Positions 16,866 to 28,027 of a DNA stretch of 64,000 nt are shown one piece after another. The translations under genes and the position numbers were made by a program. The first letter of the stretch is position 1. Every line of letters begins with the position of its first letter. Origin of the DNA: Streptomyces sp. NBC_00443 (GTDB lineage: Bacteria > Actinomycetota > Actinomycetes > Streptomycetales > Streptomycetaceae); NCBI RefSeq assembly GCF_036014175.1, contig NZ_CP107917.1, positions 6,200,001-6,264,000 of the forward strand. Direction: 5' to 3'. The notes under the pieces were generated by a model. It saw nothing but the letters and a program-made list of their open reading frames with translations. It did not search any database and was not told the DNA's origin.

Positions 16866-17885
16866 TCAAGGCTCCCTGGAACTGTGGCTCTGTCGTACGA
16901 GGTCGCGCGTGGCCTCGCCCTCCTCCACTGGATGGTGGCACCTGTAACGGTGCTCGGGCGTCGACGCGGCCGAGAAGTCCGGCATCGCCTCGGCGCACAC
17001 CTCGTCCGCCTTCCAGCATCGCGTACGGAAGGGGCACCCGCTCGGCGGCCGTGTCGCGGAGGGGACCGGACCGACCAGCGGGATCGGGTCGATGGGGTCG
17101 AGCAGGCCGGGGGTCGCGGAGAAGAGGGCACGGGTGTACGGGTGCCGGGAGCCGTCGGTGACCCCGGTCGCCGGGGCCTCCTCGACGATCCGGCCCAGGT
17201 ACATCGTGATCACGCGGTCGCTCATCCGGCGTACCGTCTGGATGTCGTGCGAGACGAAGACCAGGGCGAGGCCCAGCCGTTCCTTCAGGTCGAGGAGGAG
17301 GTTCAGGATCTGCGCCCGCACCGACACGTCCAGCGCGCTCGTCGGCTCGTCCGCCACCACCAGGTCGGGGTCCAGAGCCAGCGCGCGGGCGATGGCCACG
17401 CGTTGGCGCTGGCCGCCGGAGAGCTGGCCGGGAAGGGCGTCCGTGAGGGCGCGCGGGAGGCCGACCAAGGACATCAGCTCCCGTACCCGGTCCTCGCGTT
17501 CGCTCCTCGTGCCCCGGTCGTGCACGTCCAGCGGGTCCCGCAGTATCTGCCGGACCGTCAGACGCCTGTTCAGTGCCGTCGACGGGTCCTGGAAGATCAT
17601 CCCGATGCCGGCGCCCACCGCGGTCCTGCGTTCGGCCGGTGACATCGTCCACAGGTCACGGCCCCGCAGGGCCACCGTCCCCGTGGTCGGGCGCTGCACG
17701 CCCACCAGCACCTTCGCCAGCGTCGACTTGCCGCACCCCGACTCGCCGACCACGCCCAGCGTCTCGCCGGGCGCGATGACGAGATCGGCGCCGGTCAGGG
17801 CGTACACCTTGTCCCGGCTGAACAGACCGCCGCTGCGCGCCCTGTGCACGACGTGCGCGTCCGAGAGCTCCACCAGCGCGTTCAC
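16866..17885 (-). CDS. ABC transporter ATPase, OppF/DppF type
   Basis: The 339-residue ATPase has Walker A GESGCGKST, signature LSGGQRQRV, Walker B DLVVADEPTSALD and switch His in VSHD. The C-terminal oligopeptide/dipeptide ATPase extension has a Cys-rich FRTRCWKA pattern. The GTG start overlaps the upstream stop by 4 bp (GTGA); the open frame extends further upstream but lies inside the previous gene. It pairs with the ATPase half of the fused permease/ATPase gene upstream and is followed after two bases by the aldolase gene. Confidence 0.93.
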   Translation of the reverse strand: MNALVELSDAHVVHRARSGGLFSRDKVYALTGADLVIAPGETLGVVGESGCGKSTLAKVLVGVQRPTTGTVALRGRDLWTMSPAERRTAVGAGIGMIFQDPSTALNRRLTVRQILRDPLDVHDRGTRSEREDRVRELMSLVGLPRALTDALPGQLSGGQRQRVAIARALALDPDLVVADEPTSALDVSVRAQILNLLLDLKERLGLALVFVSHDIQTVRRMSDRVITMYLGRIVEEAPATGVTDGSRHPYTRALFSATPGLLDPIDPIPLVGPVPSATRPPSGCPFRTRCWKADEVCAEAMPDFSAASTPEHRYRCHHPVEEGEATRDLVRQSHSSREP

Positions 17886-19870
17886 TGGACGACCCCGCTT
17901 TCGGAGCGGTCTGTCGGGGCCAGCACGATCGCCGGGTGATGGCAGGCCGCCGTGTGCGTCGGTGTTCCCACCAGGTCGGGCGGTGTCGTCCGGCACACCT
18001 CGCTCGCCAGCGGACAGCGGTCCGCGAAACGGCAGCCGGCCGGGAAGTCGGCGGGGGAGGGGACGACGCCCTTGATCTGCGTCATCCGCTCCTGTGCCGA
18101 CTCCAGCGACAGCACGCTGCCGAGCAGGCCCCGTGTGTAGTGGTGCGCCGGCGCCTCCACCAGGTCGGCGGTCACGCCGGTCTCCACGATCTGGCCGCCG
18201 TACATCACGACCACCCGGTCGGTGACGTCCGCGATCAGCGCGAGGTCGTGCGAGACGAGGATCAGGGCGAAGCCCAGTTCCTCCCGCAGCCTCAGCAGCA
18301 GCTCTATGATCTGCGCCTGCACGGTGACGTCCAGCGCGGTCGTCGGCTCGTCGGCGACGATCAGCTTGGGGTCGCGGGACAGGGCCATGGCGATCAGGAC
18401 GCGCTGGCGCTGGCCGCCGGAGAGCTCGTGCGGGTAGCTGCGCAGGGTGCGGTCGGGGTCGAGGCCGACCAGCCCCAGGAGTTCGTGGGGGCTGCGGTGG
18501 CCTCCGCGCCGTACGACCTGCTTGAGCTGGGAGCGGATCGTCATCGCCGGGTTCAGGGAGGACAGGGCGTCCTGGTAGATCATCGCCATCTCGTGACCCA
18601 GCAGCTTGCGGCGCACCCGCATCGGCTCGCCCACCAACTGCCGCTGGTTGAACCGGACATGGCCGCGCACCCGGGCGCCCTTCGGCTCCAGGCCCATCAC
18701 CGCGAGGGCCGTGAGCGACTTGCCGCAGCCCGACTCGCCGACCAGCCCCAGCACCTCACCCGGCTGCACCTCGAAGCTGATGCCGTCGACGATGTCCACG
18801 CCGCCGTGCCGGCCCTCGAACCCGATCGCCAGGTGCTCCACCGCGAGCACCGGCAGCTGCCCCTGGGGCAACGGCCGCGCCCGTGCCCGCAGCCGCGCCG
18901 CCGCCTCCGTCAGCCCCGGCAGCTGCAGCACCTCACCGCTGCCCGGCTCCGGCGCCTCGAGGCGGTCGTCGTGCTTCCGTACGTCGACCTCGCGGGCCGA
19001 GGGTGCCGCCCATGCGTCCGACACGCCCTCGGAGAGGATGTTCAGCGACAGCACCGTCACCAGCATCAGCAGGCCGGGGAAGACGGTCGCCCACCAGCCG
19101 CCGGTGAGCACCATGTTCTTGCCGTCCGCGATGACGCTGCCCCAGGAGGGGTCGGGGGGACGGACGCCGGCGCCGATGAAGGACAGCGACGCCTCGAAGA
19201 CGATCGCCTCCGCCACCTGGACCGTGCAGAACACCAGCACCGGGGCGGCACAGTTGATCGCCACATGCTTGATGACGATGTGCGGGGTGCGGGCGCCGAT
19301 CACCCGTTCCGCCGTCACATAGTCCTCGCCGTACTGGTCGAGGACGTTCGCCCGGACGACTCGGGCCACCGGCGGCGTGAACAGGAACGCGATCGCGCAG
19401 ATCAGGACGGTGATCCCGCCGCCGAAGACGGCGACGAGCACGGCGGCCAGCGCGATGCCCGGGAACGCCATCACCACGTCCAGGCAGCGCATCAGCGTCT
19501 CGTCGACCGCCTTGCGTGAGGTCGCCGCGATCGCGCCGATCAGGGCACCCACGACGAGCGCGAGTCCGGTCGCGCCGAGCCCGATCGCCAGCGACCAGCG
19601 GGCGCCGTACATCAGCCGGCTGAGGATGTCCCGGCCGAGGCTGTCCTGGCCCATCCAGTGCTCGGCGGACGGATGACCGGTGCCGTCGATCGGCGGCTGC
19701 TGGTCGAGCGGGTCGTGCGGGGCGAGGACCGGGGCGAGCAGGGCCGTCAGGACCACCACCGCCAGGAAGCAGACGGCGACCTTCGACAGCAGCGGCAGCC
19801 GGCGCCAGCCGCGCAGCCGGATGCCGGGCCGGGACAGCGCCTCGGCGAGACGCTTGCGATTGAACGTCAT
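17882..19870 (-). CDS. ABC transporter permease-ATPase fusion (DppC-DppD type)
   Basis: This is a 662-residue natural fusion. Residues 1 to about 295 are a DppC-like permease: an OppC N-terminal segment, TM helices and the EAA loop around GARTPHIVIKH. A linker of about 45 residues follows. Residues about 345-655 are a DppD-like ATPase with Walker A GESGCGKSL, signature LSGGQRQRV, Walker B LIVADEPTTALD and the C-terminal Cys-containing peptide-ATPase extension (CRFADRCPLA). It overlaps both neighbours by 4 bp. Such fusions are known in actinobacterial peptide-type importers. Confidence 0.93.
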   Translation of the reverse strand: MTFNRKRLAEALSRPGIRLRGWRRLPLLSKVAVCFLAVVVLTALLAPVLAPHDPLDQQPPIDGTGHPSAEHWMGQDSLGRDILSRLMYGARWSLAIGLGATGLALVVGALIGAIAATSRKAVDETLMRCLDVVMAFPGIALAAVLVAVFGGGITVLICAIAFLFTPPVARVVRANVLDQYGEDYVTAERVIGARTPHIVIKHVAINCAAPVLVFCTVQVAEAIVFEASLSFIGAGVRPPDPSWGSVIADGKNMVLTGGWWATVFPGLLMLVTVLSLNILSEGVSDAWAAPSAREVDVRKHDDRLEAPEPGSGEVLQLPGLTEAAARLRARARPLPQGQLPVLAVEHLAIGFEGRHGGVDIVDGISFEVQPGEVLGLVGESGCGKSLTALAVMGLEPKGARVRGHVRFNQRQLVGEPMRVRRKLLGHEMAMIYQDALSSLNPAMTIRSQLKQVVRRGGHRSPHELLGLVGLDPDRTLRSYPHELSGGQRQRVLIAMALSRDPKLIVADEPTTALDVTVQAQIIELLLRLREELGFALILVSHDLALIADVTDRVVVMYGGQIVETGVTADLVEAPAHHYTRGLLGSVLSLESAQERMTQIKGVVPSPADFPAGCRFADRCPLASEVCRTTPPDLVGTPTHTAACHHPAIVLAPTDRSESGVVQ

Positions 19871-20826
19871 GTCGCCTCCCGCAGGCGCGGGTTGACCAGC
19901 AGGTACAGGATGTCGATGACGAGGTTGACGACCACGAAGCCGGTCGCCGTGGTCAGGACGACGCCCTGGACGACCGCCGGGTCACCGTTCTTCACCGCGT
20001 CGATCATCAGCTTCCCCATCCCGGGCAGGGAGAAGATCGTCTCGATGACGACCGCGCCGCCCAGCAGGTAGCCGACGCGCAGACCGAGGACCGTCAGCGG
20101 GTTGATGAGCGCGTTGCGCAGGACGTTGCGCCCGACGACCACCCGCGGCGGCAGCCCGCTGCCGATCGCCGTGCGGACGTAGTCCTTGTCCAGCTCCTCC
20201 ACCACCGACGTCCGCACGATCCGCGTCAGCTGCGCCGCCACCGGCAGCGAGAGGGCGAGGGCCGGGAGGGTCATGGTCTTGAGCCAGCCCGTGAAGGAGT
20301 CCGCCGGGTTGATGTAGCCGCCGGTCGGGAACCAGCCGAGGTCGACGGCCAGGTACTGGATCATCAGCAGCGCCAGCCAGAAGCCGGGGGCGGCGACACC
20401 GGTGAGGGAGACGACCCGGATGATCTGGTCGGGGAGACGGTCGCGGTAGATGGCGGCCGTCACGCCGCCGACCAGGGACAGGACGACCGCGATGCCGAGG
20501 CCCAGGAAGGTGAGCTGGAGGGTCAGCGGCAGCGCGGTCATGACCTGGTCGACGACCGGCGCCCGGGTCAGGGCGCTGATGCCCATGTCGCCGTGGAGCA
20601 GGTCGCCGATGAAGGCGACGTAGCGGACGGGGAGGGGGTCCAGCAGGCCGTTCTCCTCGCGGAAGTCATGCAGTTGCTGCGCGGTGGGGTTCGCGCCCTG
20701 GAAGAACGCGGACGCCGGGTCGACGTCCGAGAACCGCATGACCAGGAACACGAACAGCACGATGCCCAGCATCAGCGGCACGAGCAGCACGACGCGGCGG
20801 GCCAGGATCCTTACGACGGTGATCAC
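19867..20826 (-). CDS. ABC transporter permease, DppB type
   Basis: The 319-residue permease has an N-terminal TM helix (RRVVLLVPLMLGIVLFVF), a periplasmic-side segment, and five further helices with the EAA region RTAIGSGLPPRVVVGRNVL. It ends in the conserved NPRLR motif. The GTG start has AGGAG upstream. It forms the membrane channel with the DppC half of the next gene. It begins 10 bases after the stop of the substrate-binding protein gene. Confidence 0.93.
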   Translation of the reverse strand: MITVVRILARRVVLLVPLMLGIVLFVFLVMRFSDVDPASAFFQGANPTAQQLHDFREENGLLDPLPVRYVAFIGDLLHGDMGISALTRAPVVDQVMTALPLTLQLTFLGLGIAVVLSLVGGVTAAIYRDRLPDQIIRVVSLTGVAAPGFWLALLMIQYLAVDLGWFPTGGYINPADSFTGWLKTMTLPALALSLPVAAQLTRIVRTSVVEELDKDYVRTAIGSGLPPRVVVGRNVLRNALINPLTVLGLRVGYLLGGAVVIETIFSLPGMGKLMIDAVKNGDPAVVQGVVLTTATGFVVVNLVIDILYLLVNPRLREAT

Positions 20827-20836
20827 AGAAGGGCTC

Positions 20837-22465
20837 CTAGGCCCACTTGGCCTGGAGGAGGTTGATGCCGGGGTACGGCTGTGCCCTTATCCCGGTGAGC
20901 TGCTTGGGGTTCCAGGCCGTCATCAGCTCGTTGTGGACGACCGGGTAGAGCACGGCCTGCTCGGCGACGACGTCGATGTAGTCCTGCACGATCGTCTTCT
21001 TCTTCTCGGCGTCCGGCTCCCGGGTCGCCCGGTCCATGTCCTTGAAGAGCGCCTTGGCGATCGAGTTGTCGGCCCACCGCGTGTACTGCATCCACAAGTT
21101 CTCGGGGCCGTAGTTGTAGTGCATGATCAGGTCGGCGTCGAGGCCGAACTGGTTGGGGTTCGAGGCGGCGGCGACCACCTGGTAGTCCTGCTTCTGGTCC
21201 ATCTTGGTGAAGACGGCCGTCGTCTCCTGCGGGGAGAGGGTGGTCTTGACGCCGATCGCGTCCCAGGACGCCTTGATGGTCGGCAGACAGTCGACGATCC
21301 AGCTCACGTTGACGGCCAGGATCTCGATCTTCAGCCCGCTGACCCCGGCCTCCTTCAGCAGCGCCTTCGCCTTGTCGGGGTCGTAGTCGTAGACGGCCTT
21401 CGCGCGCCGGTAGCTGGGGTTGGCCTCGTTGAGGAAGGACGACGCCGGCTTCCCGTGCCCCTTGAGGGCGACCTCGATCATCTTCCCGGTGTCGATGGCG
21501 TAGTGCAGCGCCTGGCGGACGCGTACGTCGTCGAAGGGCTTGTGCTTGGTGTTGAACATCAGGAAGAGGTTGTTCATCCCGGCGCCGCCCGCCACCGTCA
21601 GCCCGCCGCCCTCCAGCTGGCCGATGTTGGCGTACGGGATGTTGTCGGCGATCTGCGCACCGGCACTCGCGCCCGAGATCCTGGCCACGCGCGGCGCCGC
21701 GTCCACGATCGTCAGCCAGTTCATCTTCTTGAAGGTGGCCCTGCGCGGGCCGTTGTAGCCGGGATACGCCTCGAAGGTGGTGTTGGACTTCGGGTGGTGC
21801 GCGGTCTGCCGGTACGGCCCCGAGCCGATCGCCTTGCCTGCGATGGCGTCCTCCCAGCCGCCCGGCTGGGAGAAGACGTGCTTCGGCATGATCTTGGCCA
21901 GGGTGAGCCGCGAGATCCCGTCCGGGAAGGGGAACTTGAGGACCAGCTCGACGTTCTGCGCGTCGATCTTGCGGACTTCCTTCAGCCAGCTCGCGAAGAA
22001 GCCCTTGGCGAGGGTCTGGGTCTTCGGGTCGAGGATCCGGTCGAAGACGAAGACCACGTCGTCGGCCGTGACCGGCTTGCCGTCGTGGAACTTCGCGCCC
22101 GCGCGCAGGGTGAACTTCCAGGACGTGGCGTTCGGGTCGGCCGGCACCTGCGTCGCGAGCGCGGCGTACGGCTCCCGCGAGATCGGGTCGGTGTCCAGCA
22201 GCCCCTCGTAGATGTGGTTGTTGGCGGCCATGCAGAAGGCTGACGCGGTCTGGGTCGGGTCCCAGCTGCCGTCGTTGCCGTAGCCGATGACCGCCGTCAG
22301 CGTCCGGTTCTGGCCTCCGCCCCCGCCGGTCTCGTTCGTGGACTGGGGCCCCGACGAACAGGCCGACAGCGACGCGGAGACGGCGGCGGCCGCGCTCAGC
22401 GCGCCGGTGTACTTCAGGAACGACCGGCGGTGCAGCGCCGGCACGTCGTGGGTCACGTCGCGCAC
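20837..22465 (-). CDS. Family 5 solute-binding lipoprotein of the ABC importer
   Basis: The 542-residue family 5 (peptide/nickel-type) binding protein is the first gene of a five-gene operon. The leader has both a twin-arginine-like RRSFLKYTG and a lipobox LSAC near residues 33-36, so it is probably a Tat- or Sec-exported lipoprotein. The family 5 core includes FTLRAGAKFHDGKPVTADDVVF. The start is GTG with a perfect GGAGG six bases ahead. Family 5 proteins carry peptides, nickel and also sialic acid (the Haemophilus Sat system). The sialidase and lyase neighbours make sialic acid the best guess here. Confidence 0.93.
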   Translation of the reverse strand: MRDVTHDVPALHRRSFLKYTGALSAAAAVSASLSACSSGPQSTNETGGGGGQNRTLTAVIGYGNDGSWDPTQTASAFCMAANNHIYEGLLDTDPISREPYAALATQVPADPNATSWKFTLRAGAKFHDGKPVTADDVVFVFDRILDPKTQTLAKGFFASWLKEVRKIDAQNVELVLKFPFPDGISRLTLAKIMPKHVFSQPGGWEDAIAGKAIGSGPYRQTAHHPKSNTTFEAYPGYNGPRRATFKKMNWLTIVDAAPRVARISGASAGAQIADNIPYANIGQLEGGGLTVAGGAGMNNLFLMFNTKHKPFDDVRVRQALHYAIDTGKMIEVALKGHGKPASSFLNEANPSYRRAKAVYDYDPDKAKALLKEAGVSGLKIEILAVNVSWIVDCLPTIKASWDAIGVKTTLSPQETTAVFTKMDQKQDYQVVAAASNPNQFGLDADLIMHYNYGPENLWMQYTRWADNSIAKALFKDMDRATREPDAEKKKTIVQDYIDVVAEQAVLYPVVHNELMTAWNPKQLTGIRAQPYPGINLLQAKWA

Positions 22466-22713
22466 GGGTCCTCCAGCGGTGGGGTGGTGTGCTCCGGCGA
22501 TGGATGGTGTGAGGAGATACGACGTCCTACGTCCTGACGGTCAGCGCGACCATAGGTGGGGTGGTGGGGGCGGTCAAGGGATCTCACACGAATGGCGCAT
22601 CTGCCACAGGTCGGACCAATGGCGCTGTGAAATGGCGCGAGTTGACCCCCCGTCAGGTGCCGTTCGGGCAGACATGGGACGTGGGACGTCCGGGTGCGCG
22701 TACGATGCGCCGC
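22466..22713. promoter_or_regulatory. Divergent promoter region of the importer operon and FadR-type gene
   Basis: This 248-bp gap holds the starts of two divergent units. At 22518-22529 the near-palindrome TACGACGTCCTA (10 of 12 symmetric) overlaps a direct repeat ACGTCCT; it is a candidate operator. Near the regulator, TTGACC (about 22640) and TACGAT (22701-22706) could be promoter elements, though their spacing is too long for a standard pair. No small gene is evident. Confidence 0.4.
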
Positions 22714-23460
22714 ATGCCCGGGCAGCCCAGGAACAGCCGTACGTCCGAGGAGTCCAGGAACAGCCGGATCCAGCGGCAGGTCATGCAGCTGATCATCGAC
22801 CGCAGGCTCCAGGCGGGCGCGCTGCTGCCCACGGAGGCGGAGCTGATGGAGGACCTCGGCGTCAGCCGCAACTCCGTCCGTGAGGCCCTCAAGGCGCTCC
22901 AAGCCCTCGACATCGTGGAGATCCGGCACGGCTACGGGACGTATGTCGGCCAGGCCTCGCTCACGCCGCTGATCGACGGTCTGACGTTTCGCACGCTCGC
23001 CCGGCACGACCATGACGACTCGGGGGCGCTGGCGGAGATCCTTCAGGTGCGGGAGGTGCTGGAGGAGGGGCTGATCCGGCGGGTGGCGGCGATGGTGACG
23101 GACGCCGAGCTGGACCGGCTGGAGGCGGTCGTTGCGCGGATGGAGGTGGCCGGGCGGGCGGGGCGGGCCTTTCCCGACCTCGACCGCGAATTCCATGAGC
23201 TGCTGTACGCGTCTCTCGGCAACGACCTCGTGCCGCAGCTGCTTGCCGCGTTCTGGACGGTCTTCCGGCGGGTGTCCGGCGCCCGCGGCCGCCCCGACGA
23301 CCCCTCGCCCGACCTCACGGCGGGCCGGCACCGGGACATCGTGACAGCGTTGCGCTCGCGCGATGTCGAGGGGGCGCAGCGGGCGATGGCGGTGCATTTC
23401 CGGGGGATCGCGGCGAGGGCGGGGCAGGAGCGTTTTTCGCCCCCGCCGCCCCTACCCTGA
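22714..23460 (+). CDS. FadR/GntR-family regulator (FCD domain)
   Basis: The 248-residue regulator has a winged helix-turn-helix (about residues 15-75, with LPTEAELMEDLGVSRNSVREALKAL). An FCD effector domain follows with the pattern of a metal-binding helical bundle (DREFHELLYASLGND, then HRDIVTALRSRD). FCD regulators bind carboxylic or sugar acids. It is divergent from the importer/lyase operon and is its likely repressor, as NanR-type GntR regulators are for sialic-acid genes. The start could also be ATG 22705. With TACGAT at 22701 acting as -10 box, the ATG at 22714 would be leaderless. Confidence 0.88.
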   Translation: MPGQPRNSRTSEESRNSRIQRQVMQLIIDRRLQAGALLPTEAELMEDLGVSRNSVREALKALQALDIVEIRHGYGTYVGQASLTPLIDGLTFRTLARHDHDDSGALAEILQVREVLEEGLIRRVAAMVTDAELDRLEAVVARMEVAGRAGRAFPDLDREFHELLYASLGNDLVPQLLAAFWTVFRRVSGARGRPDDPSPDLTAGRHRDIVTALRSRDVEGAQRAMAVHFRGIAARAGQERFSPPPPLP

Positions 23461-23467
23461 AAATCAT

Positions 23468-23481
23468 CCTGACCGGTCAGG
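23468..23481. promoter_or_regulatory. Perfect 14-bp palindrome, candidate operator
   Basis: CCTGACCGGTCAGG is a perfect palindrome in the 64-bp gap before the VOC gene. Its form suits a TetR-type or similar dimeric repressor. No TetR gene is adjacent; the nearest regulators are the FadR-type gene just upstream and the AraC-type gene at 26435. Confidence 0.5.
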
Positions 23482-23524
23482 AATCGAGAAGCGCCCGCAC
23501 CTGCGCGCCGCTAGCGTGACCGCC

Positions 23525-23935
23525 ATGGACATCAGCATTCACGCCAGCTTTCTCCCGCACGACGACCCCGAGGCCTCCCTCGCCTTCTACCGCGACGCGC
23601 TCGGTTTCGAGGTCCGTACCGATGTCGGGCAGGACAAGATGCGCTGGATCACGGTCGGCCCGGCCGGTCAGCCCGGCACGTCCATCCTCCTCGCACCCCC
23701 GACCGCCGACCCCGGCATCACCGAGGACGAGCGCCGCGTCATCGCCGAGATGATGGCCAAGGGCACCTACGGCTGGATCCTGCTCGCCACCTCGAACGTC
23801 GACGACACCTTCGAGAAGGTGCAGGCGAGCGGCGCCGAGGTCGTCCAGGAGCCGACCGACCAGCCGTACGGCATCCGCGACTGCGCGTTCCGCGACCCGG
23901 CGGGCAACCTGATCCGTATCCAGGAGCGGGGCTGA
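23525..23935 (+). CDS. VOC-family (glyoxalase/bleomycin-resistance fold) protein
   Basis: The 136-residue protein has two beta-alpha-beta-beta-beta units of the vicinal-oxygen-chelate fold. The first has ASLAFYRDALGFEV and the second DDTFEKVQASGAEVV followed by YGIRDCAFRDPAGNLIRI, with a late Asp/Glu in metal-ligand position. It may be a small metalloenzyme or a drug-binding protein. It is followed 84 bp later by the UvrA-like ATPase gene on the same strand and the AraC-type regulator, a grouping that suggests a shared response to a toxic compound. Confidence 0.88.
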   Translation: MDISIHASFLPHDDPEASLAFYRDALGFEVRTDVGQDKMRWITVGPAGQPGTSILLAPPTADPGITEDERRVIAEMMAKGTYGWILLATSNVDDTFEKVQASGAEVVQEPTDQPYGIRDCAFRDPAGNLIRIQERG

Positions 23936-24019
23936 GGCCAGCCCACCCAGCCTGCCCCCACCCCCGCCCTCGCCCTCGCCGGCAGCGTTCCCGACCGAGT
24001 TGCAGATGGAGATTTCACG

Positions 24020-26383
<2,364 letters not shown>

Positions 26384-26434
26384 CCCGCGATGTGCTTCTG
26401 GACGGGCCGGGACCTGGCCCGCGAGAATGTGGGT

Positions 26435-26929
26435 GTGCGATCAAACTCGACGTCCGAGGACCAGCGGCTGCGCAACCTCGCGCTGCTGCGCCGCGTCCGT
26501 GACCGGATGGACCGGGAGTACGCCCAGCCGCTGGACGTCGAGGCGCTCGCGCGCGGCGCGCACATGTCGGCCGGGCACCTCAGCCGCGAGTTCAAGCTCG
26601 CCTATGGCGAGTCGCCGTACGGCTACCTGATGACACGGCGGATCGAGCGCGCGATGGCGCTGCTGCGCCGGGGCGACCTCAGCGTCACCGAGGTGTGCTT
26701 CGCGGTCGGCTGCTCGTCGCTGGGCACCTTCAGCACGCGCTTCACGGAGCTGGTCGGCATGACGCCCAGCGCCTACCGGCGGCAGGCGGCGGACGAGACG
26801 GCGGGGATTCCGTCGTGCGTGGCGAAACAGGTGACCAGGCCGCTGCGGAACAGGGAAGTGCCGTTCAGCCGGGCGGCGGCGGTCGCCGGTAAGGCGCCGG
26901 TCAGCTCGGCGCAGCCGCAGGCATCGTGA
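26435..26929 (+). CDS. AraC-family helix-turn-helix regulator
   Basis: The protein of about 164 residues is essentially one AraC DNA-binding domain: two helix-turn-helix units with LDVEALARGAHMSAGHLSREFK and EVCFAVGCSSLGTFSTRFTELVGMTPSAYRR. It has a short C-terminal tail and no ligand domain. The start is uncertain: the frame is open from 26390, and GTG 26429 or GTG 26435 would be leaderless starts after GAGAAT. It probably controls itself and the VOC/UvrA-like genes upstream. Confidence 0.85.
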   Translation: MRSNSTSEDQRLRNLALLRRVRDRMDREYAQPLDVEALARGAHMSAGHLSREFKLAYGESPYGYLMTRRIERAMALLRRGDLSVTEVCFAVGCSSLGTFSTRFTELVGMTPSAYRRQAADETAGIPSCVAKQVTRPLRNREVPFSRAAAVAGKAPVSSAQPQAS

Positions 26930-26972
26930 CGGGCCGGGGGCGCCGCGCCTGGTGCGGCGCCCCCGGCCCGTC
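26928..26972. terminator. Bidirectional terminator hairpin
   Basis: A perfect 19-bp stem (left arm starting GACGGGCCGGGGGC, right arm 26954-26972) closes a 7-nt loop. It lies between the convergent AraC-type and beta-lactamase genes and overlaps the AraC stop. It should stop transcription in both directions. Confidence 0.8.
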
Positions 26973-26992
26973 AGCCGAACAAACGCGGCGCC

Positions 26993-27874
26993 TCAGGTGA
27001 GTGCCTGGGCCAGCAGCCTGGCCGCCTCCGCCACCAGGGCGTCGTCCCACTCCGCGTCCTGGGCGGGCTTCGTGGACAGGACGGCCAGGACGAGGGGGGT
27101 GCCCTCGGGGGTCCAGGCCAGGCCGACGTTGTTGGTGGTGCCGTAGGAACCCGAACCCGTCTTGTCCGCGATCGTCCAGGTCGGGGGCAGACCCGCGCGG
27201 AAGCGTTTGCCGCTGGTCGTGTTGCTCAGCAGCCAGTGCGTGAGGAGCTCGCGGTCGGCGCGGTTCAGGGCGTCGTCGCCGAGGACCAGGCGGGCGTAGG
27301 TCCGGCCGATCGCGCGGGGGCTCGTGGTGTCCGTGACCCGCCACGGCTCGGCCGAGTTCAGCTCCGGCTCCCAGCGGTCGAGGCGCGTCACCCGGTCGCC
27401 GAGGGAGCGGGCGAAGCGGGTGACGGCGGTGGGGCCGCCGAGTTCGCGCAGGAGGAGGTTGGCGGCGCCGTTGTCGCTGTAGGTGATGGCGACCTCGCAC
27501 AGTTCGGCGACCGTCATCCCCGTGGCGAGGTTCTCCCTGGTCTTGTCGGAGCCCTCCTTCGGCAGGTCGGCCTCCGTGTAGTGGATGCGGTGGCGCAGGA
27601 ACTCGCCGTCGCGGTCGAGGTCGCGCACGACGGCCGCGGACGACAAGGTCTTGAACACCGAGCACATCGGGAAGAGCTCGTCGGCGCGGTGCCGGACGGT
27701 CCGCCCGGTGTCGAGGTTGTGCGCGAACACGCCCAGGCGGGCGCCGTGCCGGCGCTCCAGCGCGCGGAGGCCGGCGGTGACATCGGTGCCGTCCGTGGCG
27801 TGGGCGGGGGTGCTCGCGAGCAGGGCGGCCGCGGTGGCGGCGGTGCCGGCCGTGAGGAGGGTGCGTCGGGTCAT
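26993..27874 (-). CDS. Class A beta-lactamase
   Basis: The 293-residue serine beta-lactamase has all class A motifs: the nucleophile Ser72 with Lys75 (CSVFK), Ser-Asp-Asn at 133-135 (YSDNGAAN), the omega-loop Glu169 (RWEPELN) and Lys-Thr-Gly at 238-240 (DKTGSGSYGT). The leader begins MTRRTLLTAG, with a twin-arginine and hydrophobic core ending in AHA, so export is probably by Tat. Such enzymes are common as intrinsic penicillinases of Streptomyces. No BlaR/BlaI pair is adjacent, so expression may be constitutive. It is divergent from the TIM-barrel gene across 153 bp. Confidence 0.94.
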   Translation of the reverse strand: MTRRTLLTAGTAATAAALLASTPAHATDGTDVTAGLRALERRHGARLGVFAHNLDTGRTVRHRADELFPMCSVFKTLSSAAVVRDLDRDGEFLRHRIHYTEADLPKEGSDKTRENLATGMTVAELCEVAITYSDNGAANLLLRELGGPTAVTRFARSLGDRVTRLDRWEPELNSAEPWRVTDTTSPRAIGRTYARLVLGDDALNRADRELLTHWLLSNTTSGKRFRAGLPPTWTIADKTGSGSYGTTNNVGLAWTPEGTPLVLAVLSTKPAQDAEWDDALVAEAARLLAQALT

Positions 27875-28027
27875 CGGGGACTTGGCGGAGACTCGGATCT
27901 TGCTCTCCTTCGCTCGTGGGTCGTCGACGATCTCTTCATTGATCGACGCCGCCCGTCATCCCTTGGTTGCGACGCCGTAGACCATCGGCCGACGGCGCTC
28001 CCGGCCCGCGCTCGCCACAGTGGCCGT

